A stretch of DNA of 64,000 nt, taken from NCBI GenBank assembly GCA_021234155.1, contig JAJEKV010000055.1, positions 60,001 through 124,000 of the forward strand, in the 5' to 3' direction. Of this stretch, positions 10,447 to 22,134 are shown one piece after another. The position numbers and the translations under genes were made by a program. This DNA is from Isoetes taiwanensis (Eukaryota; Streptophyta; Lycopodiopsida; Isoetales; Isoetaceae). Each line of letters starts with the position of its first letter. Positions within the stretch are counted from its first letter, which is position 1. The notes beneath the pieces are model-generated. The model was not told where the DNA came from and searched no databases. It saw only the letters and a program-made list of their open reading frames with translations.

Positions 10447-12879
10447 TCCTATATTATAATGTTATTGTGTAAGTGTTGGACCCAGCCCTAATTTGGGCGG
10501 CCCAGATTTGATGAAATCAATGGAGGAGATGATGCCACGTAAGATTCTTTAAAATAACGTTTTTTTTTTGGCTAGGGTTAGCGAGGGCGGCCATCGCACC
10601 TTCGAGCTGCTACCTCTAGCTCCTCCTCCAGAGTGATAAGGTCATCTTCCGGTTCCGTTTGTGTTGCTACCCTAGATCGGTATGGCAGAGATGAAGGCAG
10701 TGGCTTGGCCTCTGTGAAAGAAGCTAAGATCTCCGGCTGACTCCGAATCCTAATATTGCTTCAGTTGTTATCGGTCAGATCGGGTTAGAGCTCTGGGTTA
10801 TGGCACCGGATTCTGGCATTCACCCGAGCCGCCCTACATCTATGACACTCATGATTTGGAACGATGGCTTTGGGTAGAAGTTGCTGCTTAAAACTTGCTC
10901 TCACAAGCATCCGTCAAGGCTTAGGCGTAGCCAGAAAAGACATGCAGACTCAAGCACAAGAAATGGAGCAAGTTGTGGATGTTAAGACCATTGCAGCGCT
11001 GCTGAGACGCTAAGATTGTCAGTAAATTTATGCTTGAAGTTCTCAGAGGTGAAGATCACAAGAGCTGAGCAGAGAACAGATAATCTTTCTGTTGATGGTT
11101 GTGATAATGCAATGACGAATCTGCCACCATGGTGGCATCTAATTTGGTTCTGCAGTCTTTTCTGTGATAGAGTCAGCATTTATATAAGGTTAGAACTAGA
11201 GAAATAAAAAATGATATACATGTAACTATAACCTTGCATGTTACCGCAGAGATGGTTAAGAGTTTCAAGAAGCTTTTCAATAGGACCTCTTACATCAAAG
11301 CCTAGATGGGATCTTCCTTCCATTCCTTTCAATAAAGGCCCGAGTAATTTTGGAATATTTGCACATTTATTCGGGCCGTGTTGCAGTGTTATTTGGATTT
11401 GTTACCTTAGTTGCTGGCATGTCATTGCTGGCAGATATTTATGGCACAGGACAATTAAGAGGGTACCAATGGGCATTGCTTGCTTGGTTTTTATTGTTAG
11501 TTACTACAGTTGGTTATGTTGAGTTGCAGAGATATGGGGAAAATGGGAAAAAGAATAAAGATGACAGAGTTCAAATTTTAGATAGTGACAACGAAGATGA
11601 TTCAACAGGTTCATTGTTAACTGGTCAAGGTCAGGAGAGACTACCTGTTTCACGTGGAACAGAGGTTCAGCTGGAGGCACTTCTTTACCCTGTTATATTA
11701 GCATATGCCTACAGTTGCCTTAGATAAAGTTCTTTTCATTACATTGCAATTTTTTTTGGCTTTGGGCAAAAGATGAAGCCATTGTGAATAAGGAAATTTG
11801 AGGCTGGTTTCTATGGCCTTCAATGTCTATGGGTGCCTAAAGTTTGGTCATGTCTGGTTTAGCATTTAGTCTGGTCAACCCGTTGATGTATACCCACTAT
11901 ACAGATATTCAAATGCTGTGCGCATACATTTCAAAAAGAGATGTCGTAGCCAATGCCCATTTCCTTTATATTCAGACCTTGGTGTTGAATGGATTGTGGA
12001 GCATTTACTATATATGTATTTGGACCACATTTAGCAGCACAAGTGCACAATAATCCTATTCAATCGAGATGATATTTCTTTTTTCGAAAATTACGATTAT
12101 TGCTTGCATTTGTTGTGTCATGATTAGCTTTTGAGTTTGGCATGTGTTTTGAGTCAAAATTAATGCTGTTATCATAGATGGACATCCTAATTCCTTTATG
12201 TGCTCTTTGCATCTCTATGGGTCTTGCTAGCCAACAAAAAGTCTTTAAAGGCAAACAACCAATATAATGTCTTATATATTAAACACTAAGGCCTAAATGC
12301 ACAACCAATCTAGGGCACAAGAGAAAACATTATCTAGGCCAAATGCATACGATTATCATGTATATTATGAATAGTCTTTGTTCATTGTGGGTTCCAAACT
12401 TAGTCTAGCAACGCCGACCTTCGTTTATTATGCAAAACTAATGTTTTGGAAAGTCCAAAAGGTCGTTATGCTTTAGCATGCCACTACAATGTAATAGAAT
12501 AATATCTATACAATAATGCTTAGCCACTACAATGTAATAGAATAATATCGATACAATAATGCTTAGCCGCATGTAAAACTTATGATATTTCATAAACAAA
12601 TTATGCATTTCATTATACAAAACCAAATACATTCTTTGAACACAATCAACCAATAAATTCTTAGAACAAAACCAACCAAATTGTCATGGGCACTATGCTA
12701 AACAATAAAACCAAAATCTAAAGTCTTGGATGGAATAAAATGGCATAAAATCCGCTAACACCAACATAAAGGAAAGAACGTAGGAGTTGCAATAGCTGGA
12801 GAAACAACTTAATATCATTGTTGCCTTATCATTTACAAGTTTCCAACTTATGCCCAGCAACGCTGGGCACCGTTACTAG
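10447..12879 (+). mobile_element. Helitron carrying a b561/DOMON-like fragment, nested in CACTA
   Basis: The 5' end TCCTATATTATAATG follows A10446, and about 110 bp of terminal sequence match the Helitrons at 5066 and 607-3277. The 3' end is a perfect hairpin GCCCAGCAACGCTGGGC (12852-12868), then ACCGTTA and CTAG (12876-12879) before T12880. It is 2433 bp with no Rep/helicase, hence non-autonomous. It carries a membrane-protein gene fragment in sense. The remainder, including 11750-12840, is AT-rich and non-coding; a short direct repeat lies at about 12480-12565. Confidence 0.92.
11290..11727 (+). pseudogene. Cytochrome b561/DOMON-like membrane protein fragment
   Basis: Two overlapping frames join near 11345. 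The first gives SKPRWDLPSIPFNKGPSNF. The second gives LEYLHIYSGRVAVLFGF, a hydrophobic helix (VTLVAGMSLLADIYG), a second helix (QWALLAWFLLLVTTVGYVEL) and a charged tail (KKNKDDR...DSDNEDD). The EYLH...GR...G...G pattern followed by two transmembrane helices and an acidic tail resembles the C-terminal end of plant cytochrome b561/DOMON proteins of the At5g54830 type, which are thought to carry electrons across membranes. I judge this from memory of the family. The frameshift and missing N-terminal domains make it a non-functional fragment. It lies in the same sense as its Helitron. Confidence 0.5.
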
Positions 12880-13235
12880 TGTTTATCTATTTTTATTTGG
12901 CAAAATGGATAGTACAGCTTGTGAAGGGGTTGTTAGTATATACCTTGAAGTATATACCATGAAGTGATGGACATACCTTGAACTTATTAGTAGCCTTTAA
13001 GATAGCCTTCATATGATTGACACAATTCAATAAAACCCCAATTTTGCGGAGTTAAGTACTAGATCGCAGTTTTTGGTGTTGATTTGAAGATCATAAGAGT
13101 TCAGCTACAAAATTTCTCTAGGTTACATATTAATAAGAGGCTTGCTCACAAAATAGATGTCCGTCAATGGGGTTAGCGTTGGCAGGCAACCCTCAAGTAA
13201 CATTACTTGTGATGTTAACAAGATGGCGCATATAA
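12880..13235. other. CACTA interior between two Helitrons
   Basis: This is short non-coding CACTA sequence separating two Helitron insertions. I see nothing else in it. Confidence 0.6.
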
Positions 13236-15291
13236 TCTTATATTATAATATTATAGCGTGTGTCTTCAATGGAGCCCTAAATCGGACGGTCGAGGATTTG
13301 ATTGACCAATGGTGGAGATGATGTGTGCGTGTCTTCAACTAAAATTTCATCTTGACTATGGCTTCAATATGAAAGGGAAAAGGAAAAAGGGAAAGGAAAA
13401 GGGAAAAGGAAAAAGGAAGGAAAAGGAAAAACGATGAAAGGAAAAGGAAAAGGGAAAAGGAAAAGGGAAGGGAAAGGAAAACGAAGGAAAGGGAAAAGGG
13501 AAAGGAAAAGGTAAAAAAAAAACGAGGAAAGGGAAAAGGGGAAAAGGGAAAAGGAAAGTGGAAAAGGAAAGGGAAAAGGGAAAAGGGAAAGGGAAAAGGG
13601 AAGGGAAAAGGAAAACGATGAAAGGAAAAGGGAAAAGGGAAAAGGAAAAACGATGAAAGGGGAGAGGGAAAAGGGAAAAGGAAAAACAATAAAAGGGAAA
13701 AGGGAAAAGGGAAAAGGGAAAAGGGAAAAGGAAAAGGGGAAGGGAAAAGGAAAAACGAAAGGGAAAAGGAAAAAGGAAAAGGGAAAGGGAAGGGAGAAGG
13801 AAAACGATGAAAGGGAGGGAAAAGGAAAACGACGAAAGGGAAAAGGGAAAAGGAAAAGGGGAAGGGAAAAGGAAAAACGATGAAAGGGAAAAGGGAAAAG
13901 GGAAAAGGGAAGGGAAAAGGAAAAATGATGAAAGGGAAAAGGGAAAAGGGAAAAGGAAAAGGGGAAGGGAAAAGGAAAAACGATGAAAGGGAAAAGCGAA
14001 AAGGGAAAAGAAATAAAAGAAAGGTAAGAGGAAAAAGGAAAGAGAAGGAGAAAAGGAAAAAGGGAAAGATAAAAGGAAATAGAAAAAGGAATAGAATAGG
14101 CGAGGGGGGAAGGGAAAGGAAAAAGGGCACCGCGAGAAGGGTAAGAAGTAAGGGTGAGAAAAGGAGAAAAAGGTAAGGGAAAATAAGAAAAGGTTGCAAA
14201 GTCGATGGGAAAAAGAAAAGTAAAAAGGAAAAGAGAGGGGGAAAAGAGAAAAAGGTAAGGGAAAATAAGAAAAGGTTGCAAAGTCGATGGGAAAAAGAAA
14301 AGTAAAAAGGAAAAGAGAGGGGGAAAAGGGAAAAAGAGGACTTGGGAAAAGGGAACGAGAAAAAGAGAAAAAAGGAAAGGGCGTGAAAAAAAGGGAAGAG
14401 AGAAAGGGTGAAGAAAGAGAAAAAGGGAAGCAAAAAGAGCATCGAGAAAAAGGAAGAGGGAAATGATGGAAAAAAGGAGGAAAAGGGTGGGGGGAAAGTA
14501 GAATAGACAAAGGGTAGGGAGCAAGGAATAGGAAAAGAGGAAGGAGAAAAGGGCACGAGAAAAAAGGGAAGAGGGAAAGGGTGAGGAAATATAAAAAAGA
14601 AAGGGAAAAAGAGTATGGGAAAGGGAAAAGAAAAAAGAAAGTGGAAAGGGGAAAAGGGGGAAGAGGATGGGGAAAAAAGGAAAAAGGGTACATAAAAAAG
14701 GTTGAGAAAAGGGAATGGAAAGAGGCATATGAAAAGGGAAAGGGAACGGGAAAGGGAAAATGTAAAGGAAGGGGAAAGAGAAAGGAAAGGGAAAAAGGGA
14801 ACAGCGTAAAGCAAAAAGGTGGGAAAATATGAAAAGGGAATGGAAAGTTGAAAGGAAAAGGGAAGCTGAAAAAGGAGAAGGGAAAGCAAAAAGAGCATGA
14901 GGAAAAGGGGAGAGAGAAATGGGAAAAGAGATGGGGGAAAAGGGCACGTGATCAAGAGGAAGAGGGTGGGGAAAGAAAGAAAAGGGCACATGAAAAGGTA
15001 AGCAAAAGAGAACGAAAAAAATGCATGAGAAATGTGAAAGAGAAAAGGAAAAGGAAAAGGAAGAGGAAGGGGAAAAGGAAAGGGAAAAAGAGTAGTGGAA
15101 AAATGGGAAGAGCGGGGAAAGATAAAAAAAGGAAGGAAAAGTCGATAAGAAAAAGAGAAAAAAAAGGAAAGGGAAAGGGAAGGCAAAGGGAGGGAGAAGG
15201 GGTTAAAAAAAAAAGGGAGAATAAAAAAAAAGAAAGAAATTAAAGGTTTCTTAATTTATGCCCAAAGTAAGAATTTGGGTACCATTACTAG
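13236..15291 (+). mobile_element. Helitron filled with polypurine satellite, nested in CACTA
   Basis: The 5' end TCTTATATTATAATATT follows A13235. It belongs to a second Helitron family, whose first 130 bp match 21699-21828. The 3' end is a hairpin (GCCCAAA-GTAAGAA-TTTGGGT, 15260-15280), then ACCATTA and CTAG at 15288-15291, before T15292. Between the 5' terminal block and the 3' hairpin the whole cargo is a purine-only satellite. It has no gene and no Rep/helicase. Confidence 0.9.
13366..15240 (+). repeat. 1.9-kb polypurine satellite (GGGAAAAGGAAAA-like)
   Basis: The plus strand is almost entirely A and G for about 1.9 kb. It is built from blocks such as GGGAAAAGGGAAAAGG with occasional CGATGAAAGG interruptions in the first half, becoming more degenerate after about 14000. 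A roughly 110-bp segment is duplicated in tandem near 14170-14340. The long Phe/Ser/Pro-rich frames on the minus strand and Lys/Glu/Gly-rich frames on the plus strand follow from having no stop-generating pyrimidines; they are not genes. Confidence 0.95.
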
Positions 15292-15801
15292 TAATTGATA
15301 AAAACTTTTTATGTTGAATCTTCAATCATCCTTCAAGAAGAAAAATATTAACACTCATAATGCCACTATATCAACTCCGACATAAAGCTTGCCACAACTA
15401 ATGTGACAACATCCCGACAATATAATTGATACTAATAGCAACATCTATTGTGGCATATACTTATGGACACACAAACATTGACCAGGATTTGTGCCACTAA
15501 AGGTGTTATTATATCCGATGCTAATAGCACCACCTATAATATCACCAGGGGCAATCGACACTAATCGATGCTATATATGTCACAACTAGTGACGCTTTTA
15601 ATTGATGTTAATAGCAACACCCATAGCGTCATCACAATGTTAATGACATTGTTGGTGATTAAAGAGGAGGCTATATGTGACACAAGTTGTGGCACCCATA
15701 AGCATCACCTATGGATAAATGTCACCAATAATGTCATAAGGCATACTATTCAAAGTTTGGGTGACATTTTGATGACACAAATTGACCCTTCTCTTGTAGT
15801 G
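15292..15801. repeat. CACTA right subterminal region
   Basis: This region has many copies of short motifs related to gtgacac/gtcacc and caccta, mirroring those just inside the left end (8400-8760). In CACTA elements such arrays bind the element's regulatory or transposase protein. It ends in the inverted repeat at 15780-15801. Confidence 0.65.
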
Positions 15802-17695
15802 TGTAACTATGTAAAGGGATGACACAAACGTTCACTTTACGGTGAGAAAATATTTTTAGTTAGAAAATCCCAACCGAAGACTAACAGTGACCACTGAGTC
15901 TTTGTTGGTACCAAGACCCCCAATAAAGCGGGCCGACTACTACGGGCCACTCACTCCTAAACCGGCGACTGCGGCGGCGTGTGGTACCACTTCTTCCTTA
16001 CGGGCACAATGGTGTCCGTGGGTTTGCCACATCGTGCTCGCATTTAGCCGCCAAAGATGAAGCCAATATGCATGCCGCGGTGTTGTTGTCGACGGTACGC
16101 CCGGGCACAATGCCACCGCACATATGCTGGGCCAAGACCCCACCGGATGTGGGATTTGGTCAGGTCGCTTCAAGACCTGTGATGTGGTCAGTAGAAAGAG
16201 AGTCTGGTGAGATCCGCGATAAACCTGGTAGCGTAGGTGAGCAGACGCGAGGGCACGAAACAACTCCGTGACCCAGCGGGGATGATCGTGCTCACAGGGC
16301 GCGGGTGTGTGGGCGGTTGTGAGTACCTGAAGCCCCGCAGTGATCTCGTCATCACCTCGAGGCCATCAGGCGCCACATTCGCGACCTTCTGACAGGGTGG
16401 TCGTTGATCTGGCTGGTAAGTGGGTGAGACCACTGTAACCTCCTCCTGAAGGAATTTGGAAGGCTGGCCTGGTAGGGATCTGTAGTCTTTCGGCGAGGCT
16501 ATCTGGAGCTATACGGACCATCCTCAAATGGTACACACCGAGGTAGCTCAATTAATTAATGCACAATCAGAAACTCTCAAGGTGGTACATAGAAGAAGCG
16601 TGCCGGTCTCTCATCCATGCCTCAGTTCCCTGGAAACATTGCGTCGGCCGAGAAATGGGTGAATTCGAAGGTGTAATGCCATTACATTGCCGCCATTGCG
16701 GTCCTCACTATGTCATCAAAGAACTGGCGGCCTAAATTTGGTCGACCACAATCCGTATAAGCGCCCTATAGAAGGAGGGTGGCCATATAGAGATCGGCCG
16801 TATTGGCGAACTGAATCATTGCCCCCTCCCTCATTTGGGCGGATCGTCCCTGTCGTACCTCCTCCGGGGCGAAGGGAGGGATGGGTTAGATGTGGGGCGT
16901 ACGCGAGAAACTGTAGCAAAGATGGGGTGAGACTCTAAAATTATCACGAGGAGCTGACTAGCGGCTCACGCTTTATGGGCAAATGGCACCCATCCTGCAA
17001 TGTGACGCCCGATCATTGAGAAGAGCAATATGCGGTCGATCTTAAAGTAGGACCCCACACGTAGCACTAGCTCCGACTCGATGCAACCTTCATGAAAGAG
17101 TACGCATCCTCTCCGCTCCACTTTGTCGTGTCTTGGCCTCATGCAACATGGCGTCCAGGTCCCTCTGGGGAAAGGCCTCGGGGCAGCGCCTCGGGGGATT
17201 AGGACATCTTTGTAGGCGCATTGTTGTTGCGCTTTTGTTTCCCCTCCTTCTCTGTGTCTGGCCGGCCTCCGGCATAAAATTATTGGCTTTGGCGGGATCT
17301 TGACGTCGGTACGCCCTCTCCGCGCTCGGACACCCTCTGTACATGCAATTCGCGGTGTCGCTTGGGGCCGTGGCGAATAATACGTGGTGGGCCACCATAG
17401 ATCCTAGCGTGAAATTTGGCTTTGATGGGTGGCCCCAAGCTCCATCTGGCGTCAAACGAAAATCCGGTATTATCTTGTACGTGAAGTGAGTACCCAGTGC
17501 GGTCTTAAAATCCGCATTTGGGCAATGGTAGGGGCGGAGTCGGCTTTCAGCAAGCGTCACCCTTCTTACGAGGGCGCAAATATGCGTGGTATTCCGCAAC
17601 AAAACAAATCACGGTTAACATGGCTTACACATGAACCCTAAGCGGGTAAAGGCGTCACGGTTGGCGTGCTATTCTCGATCTTCTGCGTGCGTCAG
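15802..17695 (+). repeat. Repeat unit E, copy 1, third segment
   Basis: The segment resumes E1 after the CACTA element. Positions 15802-16090 match 18839-19140 and about 17135-17690 match 19141-19740. The stretch 16091-17134 has no counterpart in E2, so it is either an insertion here or a deletion there. It is GC-rich. The longest frame (17090-17602, minus strand) encodes a Pro/Arg-rich product that I do not recognise and that is poorly conserved in E2. At 17696 the sequence jumps back to the start of the CATATG block of the next copy. Confidence 0.6.
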
Positions 17696-19740
17696 GAAGT
17701 GGGTGTATGATACCGTGTTAATATATTTTCTAAATATTTATGTAGTGTACATAATATATGTATGATACATGGGTACTGTATACGTGTATACAACCCCTGT
17801 ATAAGGTCTACAATAAGAAAATTCCAATTTACTAAAATTTTTTCCATTATAATGAAATTGTGCTAGTATGTGAAATATGTGCTAAAAATTGTGAAATATG
17901 TTTGACTTATGGCATATGAAACATATATTATATATGACATATGTTTGACTTATGGCATATGCTATATATGCCATGAGACATATGTCACGATATATATAAC
18001 ATATGTCCTAATCCCGCTGCTACAACAATGGGATGCGTTGCTCATGGCCGAACACTAGACCGTGGAATGCTCATGCTCTTGGCCCAGCAGATGTGCGTGA
18101 AATGATATCCAAGGTTCGCAGGCAGATCCGATTCCATAGAGATGCCGCCCCGTCACGGCTCACGCCTTCCATGGCGCACTGACGACTGACAAAGAACATG
18201 CCCTGCTACTGGAGTCCCCACGTGGCGTCGCGGGGGCCACCATAGCAGGAGCACCCCCTAAGACTTGGCGCCGCAGGCGAGGGACCACAGAGGGCTGATG
18301 GGGCATCACTCATAATTAGGTTCATTAGGTTGCAATAGGGTCCACTTTATTCTTCGCTTTTTACATGTGCGCAAGTAACTAACATTTATATTGATGCAAA
18401 GAAGGTGAAGATGTGCGAGGGTCCTGCGAACGCCCTCTTTGACAAGTCGCGATCGAGAAAGCATGCATCAAATGGTTGGAGGTATACGATTTCAACCATG
18501 AGATAGCGGACGGTTGCTCCTGCAAAGCAGAGGGTTGGCGCACAGTCGATGCCCTGAGGGATAGCATTGCAACCATGGACGAGCTTCGAGCTAAGCTGCG
18601 AAACTTACCTCCAAAAGCAAGCACAGATGAGGTGGCTGACTTGAGAGCCGACTTCTGAGACAAGCCTTCTACGAGTTGAATGGGCTTGTGACCAGCGTGG
18701 AGTCCACCATCGACCGCTTCCAGCCCCCCGCCGGTTGTGCTCCCAGTCCAGCCCTTGGTGACCTTCTTTGTATAATGTTACACACATGATTACAGTACTA
18801 TACAAGTGATACTATGTAGTTTCGGAGAGGACAATTGTAATTATGTAAACCAATTAAACATGCCGGGACGACACAACGTTCACTTACAGCAGAAAATCTT
18901 TTAGTTAGAAAAATCCCAACCAGCACTAACAGTGCACCGAGTCTTTGTTGGTACCAGTACACCCTACAATAAAGCAGGCCGACTACTACAGGCCACTCAC
19001 TCCTAAAGCGGCGCGCATGCGGCGGCGCGGTACCACTGCTTATGGGCACAATGGTGTCTTCTTAGGGTTTGCCACATCGTATCGCCATTTGCGCCGTGAT
19101 GATGAAGCCAATATGCATGTCGCAGGTGGTGTTGTCGATTTGCAACATGGCGTCAGGTCACTCTGCAACATGGCGTCCAGTCCCTCTGGCGGCCTCTAGG
19201 GCCGCCTCAGGGGTTAGGACATGATGTAGGCGCATTGTTGTTGCGCCTTGTTTCCTCGCTTCTCTGTCTCTGGCGGCGGCCTCCCGATAACGCGGCGGCT
19301 TTTGGCGGGATCTTCGGCGTGTCCGAGATGCCCTCTCCGCCTTTCGGACACCACTGCATCGCAATTGGCGGTGTCGCGGACCGCGTGGCTCTAATGTCAT
19401 CGATTGGGCCACCATAGGACTGCTTGAGGTAGCTCGATGAGTGGCCCCAAACTCCATCGCAGCGTCAAACCCGGAAATCGAGTCCGCGGCATATCTTGTC
19501 GGCGAAGTGAGTACACCCAGTGCGGTGCAAATCCATCCCATTTGGGCAATGGTAGGGGCCCTCGGCGCTTTCAGCAAGCGTCACCCTTCTTACGAGGCAC
19601 CAAATGCCGTGGTATTCCCCAACAAAACAATCACGGTTAACAAGCACACTGCTTGGACCCTGGCGGGTAAAGACAATGCGAGGTTGGCGTGCCATTCTAA
19701 AACTACCCGTCGTCCGGGAAGATCAACGCTCTGCGCAGCC
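17696..19740 (+). repeat. Repeat unit E, copy 2 (holds both empty sites)
   Basis: This copy is collinear with 4442-5065, 7795-8335 and 15802-17690 but lacks the Helitron and CACTA insertions. The uninterrupted junctions are at 18305/18306 and 18836-18838. It has many small indels relative to E1, and neither copy has an open coding frame along its length. The class of the unit is unknown. Confidence 0.7.
18424..18755 (+). pseudogene. Unrecognised ORF of unit E (copy 2)
   Basis: This is the second copy of the ORF at 7869-8258. Blocks such as EVYDFNHEIADG, EGWRTVDALRDS and MDELRAKLRNLPPKA match. Here the stop seen in copy 1 is CGA (18598-18600), but the frame ends at TGA 18656-18658 because of an indel. 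No domain is recognised. Confidence 0.35.
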
Positions 19741-20410
19741 AAGCGGCGAGGGGGACGCTCATCCATGCCGATCGGCGGGATCCGCCTCGAAAAGACATGG
19801 TCGCTCACGGAAAAATAGAGTGCGCTCTCAAATAGATATCTGAATTTATCGTCAACATCAGCACTAACATAAGCAATCAACAAACTATACAAACATAGCA
19901 ATCAACAAACATTTTGAATTGAGAAACATTAAACTATAGTCATACTAAAATTTAAAGAATTTTACTATGGCTTTCAAAAAAAATGAGGTGTTAGTAGAGT
20001 TAGACTTTCACTTTACTTTCAAAAATGCTAGTGATGATGACCATACAGGGGGGGTGCATAAATACACCTAGATCTTTTCCCCCCACCCCAGATAGAACAT
20101 CTAAAATCCTAGCCTATTTTGCGAGAATGATTTACCATATAAGCCCACACTTAGCCAATAAACTTATCTATGCAAACACTAACTTATTATTAAGCCAAAC
20201 ATCTTCTATATGGATTTCCGTTTATGAGGGGCCAATTTTTGTACTAATTCCGGATGTTGTGGCCACATGCGATCACGATTTTGGTTGGGAACACGTATTA
20301 TTTTTGATAGAAGTGTGATTCCATTTTGTCCAGGTTTCTCATATTTACTTGAGTCCAATAATCCACCATAGCAAAGTAGCTCATATTTACTTGAACACAA
20401 TAATCCATCA
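19741..20410. other. Unassigned AT-rich stretch between E copies
   Basis: I see no gene, terminus or strong repeat. The ORF at 20025-20318 has no recognisable similarity. Confidence 0.5.
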
Positions 20411-20622
20411 TGCAAAAGGAAACTGAGAAATGCCAGCTTGAGGACTTGAATAGACTAAAAAAGAAGAAAGGAAAAGAAAAAAAGAAAGCCAAATTATTCA
20501 AGAAACTAATGAAAGAAACACATCCTTCAATAAAAAGATGTGATGTCTTTGCCTCCAAAGATTCCACAGAAAAATCTTACTACAAAATTGCAAGTTGTCC
20601 CACATTGGTGAAAAGAATGTAA
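20410..20622 (+). CDS. Small Lys-rich ORF of unit E, unrecognised
   Basis: The product is 70 residues: a charged first half (RLKKKKGKEKKKAK) and a second half with CDVFASKDSTEKSYYKIASC. The copy in E1 (from 3281) is frameshifted after about 20 codons. It is followed by the stretch 'gttgtcccacattggtgaaaag', a phrase I associate with plant LTR-type sequences. Coding status is doubtful. Confidence 0.2.
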   Translation: MQKETEKCQLEDLNRLKKKKGKEKKKAKLFKKLMKETHPSIKRCDVFASKDSTEKSYYKIASCPTLVKRM

Positions 20623-21698
20623 TATTTCCCTTTAAAGTTCTTATGGCCTATTTTCCGCTCATATAGCCAATCAATATGAGACACGTGGAGGAATCCTTCG
20701 AGTTTTCAATATGAGCAAAAAAAGAAAATTTTGAATTATTGGTAACACGGGATGAGGGATGAAAACAACTTACTTAAAAAAACAACTTAAAGAAAACAAC
20801 TTAAAAAACAACTTAAAGAAAACAACTTAAAACAAACAACTTAAAAAAAAAAAAAAACACTAGCCTGGAGCCGAGCTTGAAGGTGCGGAGAATTTCTCTG
20901 GACTGGCTGGAGCCGAGCTTGAAGGCGCGGGGAGGGAATTTCTCTGGACTGGCCTGGAGGCGAGCTCATGCAGCTAGAATGAGCATGCTTGAGTGGAGGA
21001 TTCGCCCGGGCATACCCTCCCTCTGCACGACCGATAGTCACGGATCCGCTTGTGCCCCGACCCCTGCGCCTGCCATCTGCCATCCGGGTATGCCGTTGGG
21101 TTCGCTTAGGCGAACCCGGTAGGGCACTATTCAATGCCTGGACCACCTGCGATCTGCCATCAGGGTACGACAGTCCTGCCAGCGCTGGCCCGCCCGTGGG
21201 TTCGCTTGGACAAACCCGGTAGGGGACTATTCAATGCCATCGGCCAGGCCATCCACTACCGCGGTCTCTAGTAACCTTGCTATCTATCATACATATTGTG
21301 TTTCGAAGTGGGTGTATGATACCGTGTTAATATATTTTCTAAATATTTATGTAGTGTACATAATATATGTATGATACATGGGTACTGTATACGTGTATAC
21401 AACCCCTGTATAAGGTCTACAATAAGAAAATTCCAATTTACTAAATTTTTTTTCATTATAATGAAATTGTGCTAGTATGTGAAATATGTGCTAAAAATTG
21501 TGAAATATGTTTGACTTATGGCATATGAAACATATATTATATATGACATATGTTTGACTTATGGCATATGCTATATATGGCATGAGACATATGTCACGAT
21601 ATATATAACATATGTCTTATATCTCATATATAGCATATGTGGTATGTGCGTGACTTATGGCATATGAGGCATATGTTATATATGGCATATAAGACATA
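20411..21698 (+). repeat. Repeat unit E, copy 3 (front part)
   Basis: This copy is collinear with 3282-4760 of E1. It has a deletion between the equivalents of about 4108 and 4397 that joins ccatccact to accgcgg. It contains the small ORF, the AACAACTT repeats (20766-20856), two palindromic GGGTTCGC repeats and the CATATG block. The CATATG block runs further than in E1 and is cut at 21698 by a Helitron 5' end. Confidence 0.7.
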
Positions 21699-21828
21699 TC
21701 TTATATATTATAAAAATATAGCGTGTGTCTTCCATGGAGACCTAGATCGAACGGTTGAGGATTTGATCAACCAACGGTGAAGATGGCATATGCGCGACTT
21801 CAACCAAGATTTCATCTTAACTGTCACC
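21699..21828 (+). mobile_element. Helitron 5' terminus; 3' end not securely found
   Basis: TCTTATATATTATAAAAATATAGCG follows A21698 in the CATATG block; the first 20 bases define the terminus. The next 100 bp match the 5' terminal block of the Helitron at 13236. The match stops at catcttaact (about 21828), where retrotransposon sequence begins on the opposite strand. I could not find a canonical hairpin plus CTAG partner downstream; see findings for the candidate end at 47506. Confidence 0.7.
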
Positions 21829-22134
21829 GGTCAGGTACTTGGCAATGTTTGGAACATCACCCAAGGCTACTTGAAGGGATGGCCGGGGAACAAAATACCA
21901 TTTACAAGGGGGGAGCTGCACTAGGGACTGCCCTACCCTAGCTTGGAAGTCGGCCAAGACTTGTCTATATGCTGGGGTTGCGTGCAGAGTGGCTTGGACA
22001 TCTATTTCTTTCTGGAAGACTTGGAATATGGTATTGACATCGGTCTCAGCTGCATGGGTGCTGGCGCTGTACCATCGCCTAAAGTCAGCAGTTGCCATGG
22101 ATCTAGAGAAGATGGGACCAACAAAGGGATGCAA
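21829..22134 (-). pseudogene. Second ORF of the H3-like retroelement, truncated, unidentified
   Basis: The frame from 22134 encodes MHPFVGPIFSRSMATADFRR, then ASTHAAETDVNTIFQVFQKE, and runs through KWYFVPRPSLQVAL to the breakpoint at 21828. Its position after ORF1 would suit a gag-type capsid region, but I see no zinc knuckle or pol motif and cannot name the family. The upstream part (22134-22260) has no in-frame extension. Confidence 0.35.

Larger units (their letters stand above)
8336..15801. mobile_element. CACTA transposon, non-autonomous, with two nested Helitrons
   Basis: The terminal inverted repeats are CACTACAAGAGAAGGG at 8336 and its reverse complement ending at 15801. The repeat runs about 22 bp with one indel. 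The 3-bp target duplication TGT lies at 8333-8335 and 15802-15804. Both features define the CACTA (En/Spm-like, CMC) superfamily. The empty site is in E2 at 18836-18838 (caattgtaattatg). The subterminal regions (8400-8760 and 15350-15790) are full of short gtcac/gtgac-type motifs, as expected for transposase-binding sites. I find no transposase or TNP2 homology. Removing the nested Helitrons (10447-12879 and 13236-15291) leaves about 3 kb of non-coding DNA. Confidence 0.93.

Noticed and set aside
13339-15186. A 615-codon minus-strand ORF and overlapping 541- and 445-codon ORFs rich in Phe, Ser and Pro
   Set aside because: They are the pyrimidine strand of a purine-only satellite. Absence of stops follows from composition, and all three frames are open.
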